Assembly (NCBI GenBank): GCA_024235255.1
Contig: JACKMT010000004.1
Span: forward strand, 434,001-498,000
DNA from: Chromatiaceae bacterium
GTDB lineage: Bacteria > Pseudomonadota > Gammaproteobacteria > Chromatiales > Chromatiaceae
Direction: 5' to 3'
DNA length: 64,000 nucleotides
Positions within the stretch are counted from its first letter, which is position 1. Each line of letters begins with the position of its first letter. The position numbers and the translations under genes are program-made. The notes under the pieces are model-generated. The model did no database searches. It was not told where the DNA came from and was given only the letters and a program-made list of their open reading frames with translations. Shown in pieces: positions 24,751-33,637 of the stretch.

Positions 24751-26067
24751 TCATTGACCCTGCTCGATGTTCTTGCGGAACCTGATCAGCTGACTCTGAC
24801 GCGTCTGCGCCATATCCAGGTGGTAGATGTCAGGGGGGAAAAGAAAGTCGGTAACGTCAGAGTCGAACAGCCGTCTCACTTCGTACTCATCGTGGGAGAT
24901 CTCCCGCTGATAACAGTAGTTCAGGTAGGAACGGTTGGTGTGGATGATGAACTCCACCCGCATGCCTCCCAGGCGGGCGAAGAACTTCAGCATCTGGGTA
25001 TCGCTGCTGCTGCCCACGGACGTAGCATGATAGTCGCCGCCGGTCAGCGTATCGGAGATATCCTCCAGAATCATGAAGGAGTTCGCCCTGACCGCGGCAC
25101 GGGTCAAATGACGCAGGAAGCGGTTGACGTAGTTGATATTGTCGAACACCGCCATCAGCCCCAGCTCATCGTCCACCGCCACCGCCGGATTCTTTTCGTT
25201 CTTGCGCAACAGCTTCAGCACCTTGGCCGCGGAGTCCTTCTTTCTTACCGTGACATAGACGGGAATCTCCCGACCCCGGTCGCAGAATGACCGGCGTTTG
25301 ATCAAGGTCAGCTTCTCCCGCCCGCTGAAGGTCCGGATGGCGCTGGCCGCTTGCGCATCGAGTACATCCACCTGGGTGCAGCTGAAATTTCCAGGATCGT
25401 GGCGGCTGAACAGGTAGGCCGTCTCCAGTTCGCCGATCTTCTGATTGGCATTCCAGACATACTGGTTGAGAAAGTTCAAAAAAGCGGAGAACTTGTTTTC
25501 GATATCGGTCTCGCGCTCGCGCTGATCGATAGCGCCGGCCAGCCCCATGAGCACCAGTTTGCGCTTCGCCTCGAAACGGATCTTCTTGTGATAACGATTG
25601 TCGAACACGATCAGCAGCAGATCGATCGGGTTGCGCATGGTTTCGATCTCGTTGCTGAGCTCGATATGGTAGCTATAGGCTGCCAGCACCTTGTTTTTCA
25701 GGTAGGTGATCACCTCATCTGCGGTATCCGCATACTCCTGGATGCGGCTCTGCACCTCGGACAGTTCGCCGCTGATGCCGAACAGATTGCCAAGCAGCTC
25801 ATAGGCACGACGGGTGCGCTGCTCCCGCATCGCCGGGTCATGGATCAAGGTAGGGATCTGGTCGAAACTTTCAATCTGCAGCAGATCGAATATCTGACCG
25901 CGCACCGTCCGGTAGCGGGTGACGGCCAGGCGGTCATGGCAAAACGCTCTGGCCCAGGTACGTGTCTGCTGCGAGAACGGATGGTCGAACGAGAGATCGT
26001 CCCGGACGGAGAAGGGCCCGTCCTGTTTCATCGCGATGAAGATCGATTTTTCGTCAACCACGCTCAT
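24751..26067 (-). CDS. Unknown cytosolic protein with a possible RelA/SpoT-like C-terminal domain
   Basis: I do not recognise this 438-residue protein with certainty. It has no signal peptide or membrane span. The first half is helical and charged. The second half has a pattern that faintly recalls RelA/SpoT nucleotidyl-synthetase domains: KVLKLLRKNE, a VDDELGLMAVFD stretch, GGDYHATSVGSS and then RVEFIIHTNRSY followed by an HDEYE segment. The key residues are not all matched, so this is a guess. The start at 26067 is preceded by GGGGGAG on its strand. It is divergent from nifU, separated by 404 bases that hold the nifU promoter and NifA site. Confidence 0.6.
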   Translation of the reverse strand: MSVVDEKSIFIAMKQDGPFSVRDDLSFDHPFSQQTRTWARAFCHDRLAVTRYRTVRGQIFDLLQIESFDQIPTLIHDPAMREQRTRRAYELLGNLFGISGELSEVQSRIQEYADTADEVITYLKNKVLAAYSYHIELSNEIETMRNPIDLLLIVFDNRYHKKIRFEAKRKLVLMGLAGAIDQRERETDIENKFSAFLNFLNQYVWNANQKIGELETAYLFSRHDPGNFSCTQVDVLDAQAASAIRTFSGREKLTLIKRRSFCDRGREIPVYVTVRKKDSAAKVLKLLRKNEKNPAVAVDDELGLMAVFDNINYVNRFLRHLTRAAVRANSFMILEDISDTLTGGDYHATSVGSSSDTQMLKFFARLGGMRVEFIIHTNRSYLNYCYQREISHDEYEVRRLFDSDVTDFLFPPDIYHLDMAQTRQSQLIRFRKNIEQGQ

Positions 26068-26321
26068 GCAACCGTCTCCCCCGGTCAGCTTTACAACGAC
26101 AACAACTTTCTGAATTTTCCGCAGCGATGCGCTGCGCCTGCCTGACCTCGCTTGATTATACCTCAAAGTCCAACCATCCCTGAGAATCATTGGGTTGTCG
26201 GCTTACGGCTGAACAGAGTGGGGTGCCGGTTTACCACCAGCTGAACTGGTTGCGGTGGAATACCCGGTGTAGGTCGACCTGCTCCTTTGTTCTGATTGTC
26301 ACCGAGCGATGCGCGGTTTTG

Positions 26322-26337
26322 TGTCGTGCTTACGACA
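26322..26337. promoter_or_regulatory. NifA upstream activator site of nifU
   Basis: This perfect TGT-N10-ACA lies 67 bases upstream of the nifU -24 element. The rest of 26068-26402 shows nothing else clear. Confidence 0.85.
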
Positions 26338-26402
26338 AACGGTATGCGTTGCATAGCTGGAAAAGTTAATTCAAACAGGCGTTAAACCGCATCATCATCG
26401 CA

Positions 26403-26418
26403 TGGCACGAGGCTTGCA
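26403..26418 (+). promoter_or_regulatory. Sigma-54 promoter of nifUS
   Basis: TGGCACGAGGCTTGCA is a full consensus match, with GG at 26404-26405 and GC at 26416-26417. Transcription should start near 26429, too close to the ATG at 26439 for a ribosome site, which favours the later start at 26472. Confidence 0.93.
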
Positions 26419-26471
26419 ATTGCAACTGAGTAACAGCAATGCAAAACCCCGACACGGAGACAGACAGCGCC

Positions 26472-27362
26472 ATGTGGGACTATTCGGATAAGGTTCAGGA
26501 GCACTTTTTCAATCCGCGCAACGCCGGTGCGGTGGCGGACGCCAATGCGACCGGCGACGTGGGCTCGCTCTCCTGCGGCGATGCGCTGCGATTGACCCTG
26601 AAGGTCGACCCGGAGACGGAGACGATCCTTGCCGCGGGCTTCCAGACGTTCGGCTGCGGCTCGGCGATCGCCTCCAGTTCGGCGCTGACCGAGATCATCA
26701 AGGGCATGCGCCTGGACGACGCGCTGCAGGTCAGCAACCAGGATATCGCCGACTATCTCGACGGACTTCCCCCGGAGAAGATGCACTGCTCCGTGATGGG
26801 ACGCGAGGCGCTGCAGGCAGCAGTGGCCAACTACCGCGGCGAGGCGTGGAAAGACGACCATGAAGAGGGTGCGCTGGTGTGCAAATGTTTTGCGGTGGAT
26901 GCCCCGTTGATCGAGCAGACGGTGCGTGCCAACGCGCTGCGCAGTGTGGCGGATGTGACCAACTACACCAAGGCCGGCGGCGGCTGCTCGGCCTGCCACG
27001 AAGCCATCGAAGAGATACTTGCAGGGGTGCTGGCTGAACGGGGTGAGATGTTCGATCCCAACGCGGTGGTGGGCGAGATGATAAAGCCGAGCTCCGGCCT
27101 GACCAACCTGCAGCGCATCAAGCGCATCGAGGCGCTGCTGGAGGAGATTCGACCCAATCTGCGGCGCGATCGCGGCGACGTGGAGCTGCTGGAGGTCGAC
27201 GGCCGGGATATCTACGTGAAGATGATCGGCGCCTGCGCCGACTGCCAGATGGCGGCCACCACGCTGGGCGGCATTCAACAGCACCTGGCGGAAGGGCTGG
27301 GCGAGTTCATCCAGGTGCTGCCGGCCGAAGCGCTGTGTCTGCGCAGCCGGATGGAGAGTTGA
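26472..27362 (+). CDS. nifU: Fe-S cluster scaffold protein NifU
   Basis: NifU assembles [4Fe-4S] clusters for nitrogenase from sulfur delivered by NifS. The three-domain layout is complete: an IscU-like part (NPRNAGAV, FGCGSAIASSS, HCSVMGREAL), a central [2Fe-2S] BFD-like part (CKCFAVDAPLIE, GGGCSACHEA) and a C-terminal Nfu part with CADC (GACADCQMAATTL). The start MWDYSDKV is the standard NifU N-terminus; an ATG at 26439 is only 10 bases after the predicted transcription start. It overlaps tightly with nifS, 3 bases apart. Confidence 0.97.
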   Translation: MWDYSDKVQEHFFNPRNAGAVADANATGDVGSLSCGDALRLTLKVDPETETILAAGFQTFGCGSAIASSSALTEIIKGMRLDDALQVSNQDIADYLDGLPPEKMHCSVMGREALQAAVANYRGEAWKDDHEEGALVCKCFAVDAPLIEQTVRANALRSVADVTNYTKAGGGCSACHEAIEEILAGVLAERGEMFDPNAVVGEMIKPSSGLTNLQRIKRIEALLEEIRPNLRRDRGDVELLEVDGRDIYVKMIGACADCQMAATTLGGIQQHLAEGLGEFIQVLPAEALCLRSRMES

Positions 27363-27365
27363 GCG

Positions 27366-28577
27366 ATGACCGGTGGAATCTATCTGGACAATAACGCCAC
27401 CACCATGGTAGCCCGGGAAGTGGTGGCGGAGATGCTGCCGTTCTTCACCGAACAGTTCGGCAACCCCTCGTCGCTGCACCGCTTCGGCGACCAGGTGGGA
27501 CGGCGTCTGAAGCAGGCACGGCAACAGGTGCAGACGCTGCTCGGCGCTGAGCACGACTCGGAGATTATCTTCACCTCGTGCGGGACCGAGTCGGACTCGA
27601 CCGCCATTCTGTCGGCGTTGCGGGCACAACCGGAGCGCCGGGAGATTATCACCACCGTGGTGGAACATCCGGCGATCCTCACTCTCTGCGAGCACCTGGA
27701 GAAGGACGGCTATACGGTGCACTACCTGAAAGTGGACAGACGCGGCCGTCTGGATATACACGAGTACCAGCGGCTGCTTTCCGACAATGTGGCCATCGTT
27801 TCGGTGATGTGGGCCAACAACGAGAGCGGCACGCTCTTCCCGGTCGAGGAGATGGCTCTGCTGGCGCACTCCGCCGGGGTGATGTTCCATACCGACGCGG
27901 TGCAGGCGGTGGGCAAACTGCCGATCGATCTCAAGCAGACCAGCATCGACATGCTGTCGCTGTCGGGACACAAACTGCATGCGCCCAAAGGTATCGGTGC
28001 ACTCTATCTGCGGCGCGGGGTGAGATTCCGGCCGCTGTTGCGCGGTGGTCATCAGGAGCGTGGACGGCGGGCGGGCACTGAAAACGCTGCGTCCATCATC
28101 GGCCTGGGCAAGGCGAGCGAGATGGCGCTGGCGTCGATGCAGTACGAGAAGAGCGCGGTAAAGGCGATGCGCGACCGGCTGGAGCAGGGCATCCTGGCGC
28201 AGGTCACCCACTGTTTCGTTACCGGCGATCCGAACAACCGGCTGCCCAACACCAGCAACATCGCGTTCGAATATATCGAAGGCGAAGCGATCCTGCTGCT
28301 GCTCAACCAGCTGGGCATTGCCGCTTCCAGCGGTTCCGCCTGCACCTCCGGCTCGTTGGAACCGTCCCACGTGATGCGCGCGATGGATGTTCCGTTTACC
28401 GCGGCCCACGGTTCGATCCGCTTCTCCTTCTCCCGCTACAACACCATGCAGGAGGTGGAGCAAGTTGTCGCGGCGCTGCCCCCGATCATTGCACGATTGC
28501 GCAAGCTTTCACCCTACTGGAGAGACGATGGACCCATCGAACAGCCGGATAAGCTGTTTGCGCCAATCTACGCCTAA
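27366..28577 (+). CDS. nifS: Cysteine desulfurase NifS
   Basis: NifS is a PLP enzyme that removes sulfur from cysteine and hands it to NifU. The PLP lysine lies in SLSGHKLHAPKG and the catalytic cysteine in SSGSACTSGSLEPSHV, as in class I desulfurases. The N-terminal YLDNNATTMV is characteristic. The 403-residue length is standard. A strong terminator follows 27 bases after the stop, so nifUS forms a two-gene unit separate from nifV. Confidence 0.97.
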   Translation: MTGGIYLDNNATTMVAREVVAEMLPFFTEQFGNPSSLHRFGDQVGRRLKQARQQVQTLLGAEHDSEIIFTSCGTESDSTAILSALRAQPERREIITTVVEHPAILTLCEHLEKDGYTVHYLKVDRRGRLDIHEYQRLLSDNVAIVSVMWANNESGTLFPVEEMALLAHSAGVMFHTDAVQAVGKLPIDLKQTSIDMLSLSGHKLHAPKGIGALYLRRGVRFRPLLRGGHQERGRRAGTENAASIIGLGKASEMALASMQYEKSAVKAMRDRLEQGILAQVTHCFVTGDPNNRLPNTSNIAFEYIEGEAILLLLNQLGIAASSGSACTSGSLEPSHVMRAMDVPFTAAHGSIRFSFSRYNTMQEVEQVVAALPPIIARLRKLSPYWRDDGPIEQPDKLFAPIYA

Positions 28578-28603
28578 GCTTTCGGACCTCTCCTCCGACA
28601 CTT

Positions 28604-28631
28604 GCCGCGGCTTCAGCCGCGGTTTTTTTTT
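28604..28631 (+). terminator. Intrinsic terminator of nifUS
   Basis: The 7-base stem CCGCGGC (28605-28611) with GCCGCGG (28616-28622) has a TTCA loop and is followed by nine T. The remaining spacer to 28962 shows only the NifA site listed next and no gene. Confidence 0.92.
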
Positions 28632-28725
28632 CTGTGCCTGGCATGAAGCAGGCGTTTCGTGGTGCAGCTTCTCCAGCAGGCGCAGCTGTTTTTCCGGCAG
28701 CGCTCCCTGGCAATGTAGGAGGGGT

Positions 28726-28741
28726 TGTCGTCTTTGCTACA
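28726..28741. promoter_or_regulatory. NifA upstream activator site of nifV
   Basis: This is a perfect TGT-N10-ACA, but it lies 222 bases upstream of the nifV -24 element, further than the other sites in this region. Either DNA looping or a host-factor bend would be needed. Confidence 0.6.
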
Positions 28742-28962
28742 AAAGCGTAGCAGTGCAGCCGACTCAGCCGTAGCAGCGACGCTCTGAATCGGCACCTGAC
28801 GAAGAGAGCGGTTTGATCTATGGCGTATCAGACGAAGTTTTATAACTCGTTGAATTTGCGTGTTTAGTTATTTTTTTCAACCCCGGCGCCCGCCACCTTG
28901 GAGCGTCAATACAGGTTAAGCAGCAGGCTCCCGGTCGATGCAGCAGTGCCGCAACAAGCTGG

Positions 28963-28978
28963 TGGCACGGCGCTTGCT
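28963..28978 (+). promoter_or_regulatory. Sigma-54 promoter of nifV
   Basis: TGGCACGGCGCTTGCT matches the consensus, with GG at 28964-28965 and GC at 28976-28977. Transcription would start near 28989, just before the AAGGAG site of nifV. Confidence 0.9.
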
Positions 28979-29004
28979 CACACTCTGAGAACAAGGAGTG
29001 AAAT

Positions 29005-30162
29005 ATGCACCGCATCAACACCAAGGTGACCATCAACGATACCACGCTGAGAGATGGCGAACAGTCGGCGGGCGTCGTTTTCACCCGCGAGGAAAAGCTG
29101 GCGATCGCGCTGGCTCTGGACGCATTGGGCGTGCCCGAGCTCGAAGTGGGGGTGCCGGCCATGTGCGGCGAGGAGCGCGAGTCGATTATTGCGGTTGCCG
29201 AGTCGATTGCAAATGCCCGGCTCATGGTGTGGTGCCGCATGGTCAGCGATGACATCGCCCATTGCCGCGACCTGGGGGTTCAGCGGGTCGATCTCTCCAT
29301 TCCGGTTTCCGATCAGATGATCTGCAACAAGCTGCGGCGCGACCGGCATTGGGTGTTGCGGCAGATTGATCGCTGCGTGGGTGAAGCGCAGGCGCTGGGA
29401 TTGGAGGTCTGCGTGGGCGGTGAGGATGCCTCACGGGCTGACCCCGAGTTTCTTTGGATGCTGCTGGAGCGGATCGAAAGGTTGGGCGTAGCCCGCTTCA
29501 GATTTGCCGATACGCTGGGCATCATGGAGCCGTTTCAGGTGTATGACGCAATCCGTGACCTGCGCGCCCTATGCGATCTTGAAATCGAGCTGCACGCACA
29601 TGACGACCTGGGTCTGGCGACGGCAAATACGCTGGCCGCAGTGCGCGGCGGTGCCACCCATGTAAACACCACGGTCCACGGCCTGGGCGAACGCGCCGGC
29701 AATGCGCCGCTGGAAGAGGTGGTGATGGGGCTGCGCCGTTTTTATGGCCAGGCTATGGATATCGACATGGAACGCTTTGCATCGGTTTCCTGCCTGGTGG
29801 AGTCGGCTTCGGGCCGGAGCATCGGCTGGCACAAGAGTCTGGTCGGCGCCGGCGCCTTCACGCATGAAGCGGGGATCCATGTGGACGGACTGCTCAAGGA
29901 CCACCGCAACTATCAGGGTGTCGATCCGGCCGAAGTGGGCAGGGAGCACCGGATCGTGTTGGGCAAGCACTCGGGCAGCCATTCACTCATCCGGGCTTAT
30001 GCCGAAATGGGCATTCTCCTGACGCGCGAACAAGCCGTGTCTCTGTTGCCTTTAGTGCGGGGTTTCGCCATGCGGCACAAACGTCCGCCGGACGGTACGG
30101 ATCTGCATGGTTTTTATCGCTTAATCGGCACCGGGGAGCTGCAGCGGTGGAATATGAGATAG
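29005..30162 (+). CDS. nifV: Homocitrate synthase NifV
   Basis: NifV condenses acetyl-CoA with 2-oxoglutarate to make homocitrate, the organic ligand of FeMo-cofactor. The HMGL-like barrel motif DTTLRDGEQSAGVVF lies near residues 12-26, and the metal-binding histidines are in LHAHDDLGLATAN. The length of 385 residues is normal. AAGGAG precedes the ATG. It heads a set of late nif genes (TPR-like, nifW, nifZ, nifM). Confidence 0.96.
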   Translation: MHRINTKVTINDTTLRDGEQSAGVVFTREEKLAIALALDALGVPELEVGVPAMCGEERESIIAVAESIANARLMVWCRMVSDDIAHCRDLGVQRVDLSIPVSDQMICNKLRRDRHWVLRQIDRCVGEAQALGLEVCVGGEDASRADPEFLWMLLERIERLGVARFRFADTLGIMEPFQVYDAIRDLRALCDLEIELHAHDDLGLATANTLAAVRGGATHVNTTVHGLGERAGNAPLEEVVMGLRRFYGQAMDIDMERFASVSCLVESASGRSIGWHKSLVGAGAFTHEAGIHVDGLLKDHRNYQGVDPAEVGREHRIVLGKHSGSHSLIRAYAEMGILLTREQAVSLLPLVRGFAMRHKRPPDGTDLHGFYRLIGTGELQRWNMR

Positions 30163-30190
30163 GTTCTGGCAGGGAGGCGGGAGGTGCGGC

Positions 30191-30742
30191 ATGGCATTAG
30201 ATCTGCTCGAATTCGAAAGTGAAGATCTCTACTTCGATGAAACCGTGAGTGCGGAAGTAGAGAAGCATCTAGATAATGCAGCGGAAGCATACGCTTGCGG
30301 CGCTGGGTTTTCGGAAGTTTCGCTGCTGCGGGCCTATTTTCTTGCGCCGGAGCACCCCATGGTGCTGGTTGCACTCTACCGATACTACTACTACCAGCAT
30401 CGGCTGGAGGATGCGCTGCTGGTGGCCGAGCGGGTGCTGCGAATCTTCGCGCAGCGGCTCGACCTGCCGGAGGATTGGCGGGAGTTGGATGAGCGCCGCA
30501 TCGGTGGCGGTGTGCTGATATCGATGACCCTGGTCCGGTTTTACATGCTGGCGCTCAAAGGGGCAGGTTACATCGAGCTGAGATTGGCCAGGTTTCAGGC
30601 AGCGATCGCACGCTTGGAGAAAGTTGCCGAACTGGACAGCAATGATCGCCTCGGCGCCCGCGCGCTGCTGAAACTGGCGAGAAATGCACTGCGTCCGCAC
30701 GAGACCGATTCACCTAAACCGGCGAACTGCCCGGCACTGTAA
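30191..30742 (+). CDS. TPR-like protein between nifV and nifW
   Basis: The 183-residue protein is almost all helical, with two or three degenerate TPR-like pairs (around residues 40-80 and 120-165). No catalytic motif is visible. It lies 28 bases after nifV and 79 bases before nifW, so it is part of the nifV-W-Z-M operon. Similar small TPR proteins occur at this place in other gammaproteobacterial nif clusters to my knowledge. A scaffold or chaperone role is likely but not shown. Confidence 0.8.
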   Translation: MALDLLEFESEDLYFDETVSAEVEKHLDNAAEAYACGAGFSEVSLLRAYFLAPEHPMVLVALYRYYYYQHRLEDALLVAERVLRIFAQRLDLPEDWRELDERRIGGGVLISMTLVRFYMLALKGAGYIELRLARFQAAIARLEKVAELDSNDRLGARALLKLARNALRPHETDSPKPANCPAL

Positions 30743-30821
30743 ACGCTGATTCGGTCAGCCGGGCCGGGCAGCCGACAGGGTGCACAGCAGCGGCGCCGAC
30801 AAACTGCAACTGGAGCACGGG

Positions 30822-31169
30822 ATGAGTATAAACGAGTTCGAATCCGAGTTGGCGGAGCTGAGCAGCGCGGAAGATTTTCTGGACTATTTCGGCGTTGTGT
30901 ATGAACCATCCGTCGTACAAGTGAACCGGCTGCATATCCTGCAGCGCTTTCACGACTATCTCGATGGTGTGGGGCAGATGCCGGAGAAAGACTTGGAGCG
31001 CAGGGCGCTTTTTGCCGGACTGCTTAACAGTGCATACAGCGATTTCGTGCAATCGGATGCCCGCACAGAGAGAGTTTTCAAGGTGTTTCAGGTGCGGGAA
31101 CAGGTCCCGGTCGAGATTCCGCTGACCTCTCTGCTTTCGCCGGGAACAACGCGTGCGTCCGAAGTTTGA
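30822..31169 (+). CDS. nifW: Nitrogenase stabilising protein NifW
   Basis: NifW binds the MoFe protein and protects or matures it, especially under oxygen. The 115-residue sequence has the family core LSSAEDFLDYFGV followed by VNRLHILQRFHDYL. The ATG at 30822 with GGAG is chosen over an in-frame ATG at 30780. Its end overlaps the nifZ start by 17 bases. Confidence 0.94.
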   Translation: MSINEFESELAELSSAEDFLDYFGVVYEPSVVQVNRLHILQRFHDYLDGVGQMPEKDLERRALFAGLLNSAYSDFVQSDARTERVFKVFQVREQVPVEIPLTSLLSPGTTRASEV

Positions 31170-31611
31170 ATACGGCGAAGCCGTGCGGGTGATCCGAAGT
31201 TTGCGCAATGACGGCACCTATCCAGGCAAGCCGACCGGTCGGTTGTTGATCAAACGCGGCAGCGTCGGCTATGTCCGCGACGTCGGTACTTATCTGCAGA
31301 ACCAATTGATCTACTCCGTCGATTTTGTCGACAGCCGATGCATCGTCGGTTGCAGAGAAGAGGAGCTGCAGCTGCAATCCGATCCTTGGATGCCCACCCG
31401 GTTTGAATTCAGGGATAGGGCAACTCCACGCATCCCACTGGCAGTTCGTGGCGAGGTGATCGCCCGGCCGGGGGATGCAGGCGAGATTGAGAGGGTGGTG
31501 CCGGGAGTCGGTGCCGCGACGGTCTATCAGGTTCGATTTCATGGGCGCACATTTCAGATTCCGGAGAGTGCGCTCGACTGCCTCGCGGTGGAGGTAGGAG
31601 AGCAGAGATGA
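31153..31611 (+). CDS. nifZ: Nitrogenase maturation protein NifZ
   Basis: NifZ helps form the second P-cluster of the MoFe protein. The N-terminal domain starts KFEYGEAVRVIRSLRNDGTY, the hallmark of the family. A second, related repeat is seen from about residue 95 (IPLAVRGEVIARPGDAGE). The start is GTG at 31153, inside nifW. The stop overlaps the nifM ATG (ATGA). Confidence 0.94.
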   Translation: MRPKFEYGEAVRVIRSLRNDGTYPGKPTGRLLIKRGSVGYVRDVGTYLQNQLIYSVDFVDSRCIVGCREEELQLQSDPWMPTRFEFRDRATPRIPLAVRGEVIARPGDAGEIERVVPGVGAATVYQVRFHGRTFQIPESALDCLAVEVGEQR

Positions 31612-32477
31612 CACCGGCCGGGAGACAGGTAATAACCGGGCCGGAGTTTCACTACCATCTGCTGCGGAATGCGTTGCAGGTGTTCAACAGGAATCCGCAC
31701 CAGCTCGATGCGGATGAGTATGGGAAGATCTACGAGAAAACAGAGCGAAGTTTCGCGCTGGAGTCGTTGGTGCTGGCCTCGGATGAGGCTAAGCGTGTGG
31801 TCATTCCAGAGCGGATACTTGACGAATCCGTGGCGCTCGTCGTGGCGCGCTACCCAAACCCCGGCGAATACCTGCTCGACCTCAGTCGCAACAGCCTGGA
31901 TGAGCAGGTGCTGCGCAGCGCGCTTCGCCGGGAGTTGATTTTCGATGCGACAATGCAACGCGTCGCGTTCGGCTGCGCCGAGGTCAGCGACATTGACGTG
32001 GGTCTGTTTTACGAGCTGCACCGTACTCGCTTCGCGGCGCCGGAAACCCGGATAGCCCGGCACATTATGATCACCGTTAACCCGGATTTTCCGGAAAACA
32101 GGCGCGACAAAGCATTCGGTCGAATGACGCAGATTGAGTCAAAGCTCAAGGCCCGGATCGACCGCTTTCACGAATTTGCGGTGCGCTATTCCGAGTGTCC
32201 CACTGCCATGCAAGGGGGCAGGCTGGGTGCGGTGACGCGAGGGCAGCTCTACGACGCTCTGGATGCAGTGCTGTTCAGCATGGCCGCAGCGCAGATCAGT
32301 CCGGTCGTCGAGTCGGAGTTGGGATTCCACATACTGCTGTGTGAAAAGATCAAACCGGGAAAGCAGATTCCTTTATCCGATGCAGCGCCGGGCATCCGCC
32401 GGCTGCTGTGGGAGCGCCGCCGGCGCCGCCGGCAGCAGGATTGGATCGCTTCACTTCAAGGCGAATCCGGAATCTGA
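31608..32477 (+). CDS. nifM: Peptidyl-prolyl isomerase NifM
   Basis: NifM is a parvulin-type isomerase needed to fold NifH in gammaproteobacteria. The parvulin domain covers about residues 145-255 (ARHIMITVNPDF, FAVRYSECPTAMQGGRLGAV, ELGFHILLCEKI). The N-terminal half is helical. A basic stretch (RRRRRRQQ) lies near the C-terminus. There is a 4-base overlap with nifZ. It is the last nif gene in this window; no clear T-rich terminator is seen in the 196 bases that follow. Confidence 0.94.
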   Translation: MTPAGRQVITGPEFHYHLLRNALQVFNRNPHQLDADEYGKIYEKTERSFALESLVLASDEAKRVVIPERILDESVALVVARYPNPGEYLLDLSRNSLDEQVLRSALRRELIFDATMQRVAFGCAEVSDIDVGLFYELHRTRFAAPETRIARHIMITVNPDFPENRRDKAFGRMTQIESKLKARIDRFHEFAVRYSECPTAMQGGRLGAVTRGQLYDALDAVLFSMAAAQISPVVESELGFHILLCEKIKPGKQIPLSDAAPGIRRLLWERRRRRRQQDWIASLQGESGI

Positions 32478-32673
32478 AACAGCTCGTCTCTGAATATTCG
32501 ATTACTGTTAGACTTCCGGCATTGAGGTGCCCAAATGGTGTTAACAGGCCTCGAATAACAAGGTAGATCTCCACCCCTTTTGGCGACATTTCATACATTC
32601 TCATCGCTACTGTGAAAAGTCAGATGCTGCTGCTCTAAATCATGCTGGTCTGTTATTTGCTACTGCTTAGCGT

Positions 32674-33276
32674 ATGTCTGATGTGAAACCTCAAAAACCC
32701 TTGCGAGTGATGCTGGTCGACGATCAAAGCGATCGCCGGGCCATGCTGGATCTGGCGCTAAGCGAAGTCGGCTACGTCCTGGTAGCTTGTGTGGCTGTAG
32801 ACGCTGATCTGATATCAGCCGTGGAGTCCTGTGACCCGGACATCATACTGATTGATGTGGAAGCGCCGGGCAGGGACACATTGGAGGGTCTTGCAACCGT
32901 GCAAGCCAACGTTCCCCGTCCCATGGTGATGTTCTCCCAGGACGATAACAACGAAACGATCAAACGTGCGACCAGCGCTGGAGTCAGCGCTTATGTGGTG
33001 GATGGTCTGCAGATCAAGCGAGTGCGACCCATCATCGACGCGGCGGTCGCCCGGTTTCAGCACTTCAATCTGCTTAAGTCAGAGCTGAAGCGAGCGCGCC
33101 ACCAATTGCAGGAAAGAAAGGATATCGAAAGGGCCAAAGGCATCATCATGGAGCAGCGTGGTGTTACTGAGGCAGTTGCCTATCAGTCCATGAGGAAACT
33201 GGCGATGGACACCAATAAGAAGCTCTCGGATATTGCCCGGAGTATCATTCAAACTGCAGCATTGTTGGGCAAATAA
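32674..33276 (+). CDS. nasT: NasT-type ANTAR antiterminator response regulator
   Basis: An N-terminal receiver domain (residues 10-125, with VMLVDDQ and ILIDVEAPG) is followed by a C-terminal ANTAR RNA-binding domain (ERAKGIIMEQRGVTEAVAYQSMRKLAMDTNKKLSDIA). Such proteins bind paired hexaloop RNA hairpins and prevent termination, here very probably at the leader 33585-33682 before nrtA. In the classical system the partner NasS holds NasT back until nitrate binds. No nasS gene is adjacent. No strong ribosome site precedes the ATG. Confidence 0.93.
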   Translation: MSDVKPQKPLRVMLVDDQSDRRAMLDLALSEVGYVLVACVAVDADLISAVESCDPDIILIDVEAPGRDTLEGLATVQANVPRPMVMFSQDDNNETIKRATSAGVSAYVVDGLQIKRVRPIIDAAVARFQHFNLLKSELKRARHQLQERKDIERAKGIIMEQRGVTEAVAYQSMRKLAMDTNKKLSDIARSIIQTAALLGK

Positions 33277-33502
33277 CGCTTTCCTGATGCTGTGCTGAAT
33301 GCACCACGACTGCGCCGGCAACCGATTGCGCCCCCTTTTAGCGCACAATATTTGTTCACTCAGATGGTAGGTTGATGTGGGTTAATTGATCACTGGAGTT
33401 TAGCAATGACCAATCCCGGAGTGGGGTGAAGTGAAAATAGTCAAATCAATACAATGTCTTAATTTAGAAGTTCCTAATGCTTAACTGGCTTGAGTGAGTT
33501 CT

Positions 33503-33518
33503 TGGCACATTGTTTGCT
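33503..33518 (+). promoter_or_regulatory. Sigma-54 promoter of the nrt operon
   Basis: TGGCACATTGTTTGCT has GG at 33504-33505 and GC at 33516-33517. Transcription would start near 33529 and run into the ANTAR hairpins and terminator. No full NtrC site was found upstream, but NtrC is the expected activator. Confidence 0.82.
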
Positions 33519-33584
33519 GTTTAGCTAATAACCATTTTTGTCCGATTGCGGACAGGTCCAATGACGGATGATAGTGGTTTCAAA

Positions 33585-33618
33585 ATAGCTTAAGGCAGTG
33601 CTATGACCAGTGTTGGTC
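33585..33618 (+). ncRNA. ANTAR-type leader RNA, tandem hexaloop hairpins
   Basis: Two adjacent stem-loops carry hexanucleotide loops with A at position 1 and G at position 4, the hallmark of ANTAR targets. The first (33585-33604) has stem ATAGC/GCTAT, weak inner pairs and loop AAGGCA. The second (33605-33618) has stem GACC/GGTC and loop AGTGTT. They lie just upstream of an intrinsic terminator and of nrtA, with nasT next door. Confidence 0.85.
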
Positions 33619-33637
33619 TAGGCAACGGGTAATGAGG

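Noticed and set aside
26382..28463. 693-codon minus-strand frame across nifU and nifS
   Set aside because: It is a codon-bias shadow of two certain genes.
33300..33360. Possible NtrC binding site (TGCGCC/AGCGCA half-sites)
   Set aside because: The spacing is 7 bases instead of 5 and the half-sites are poor matches.
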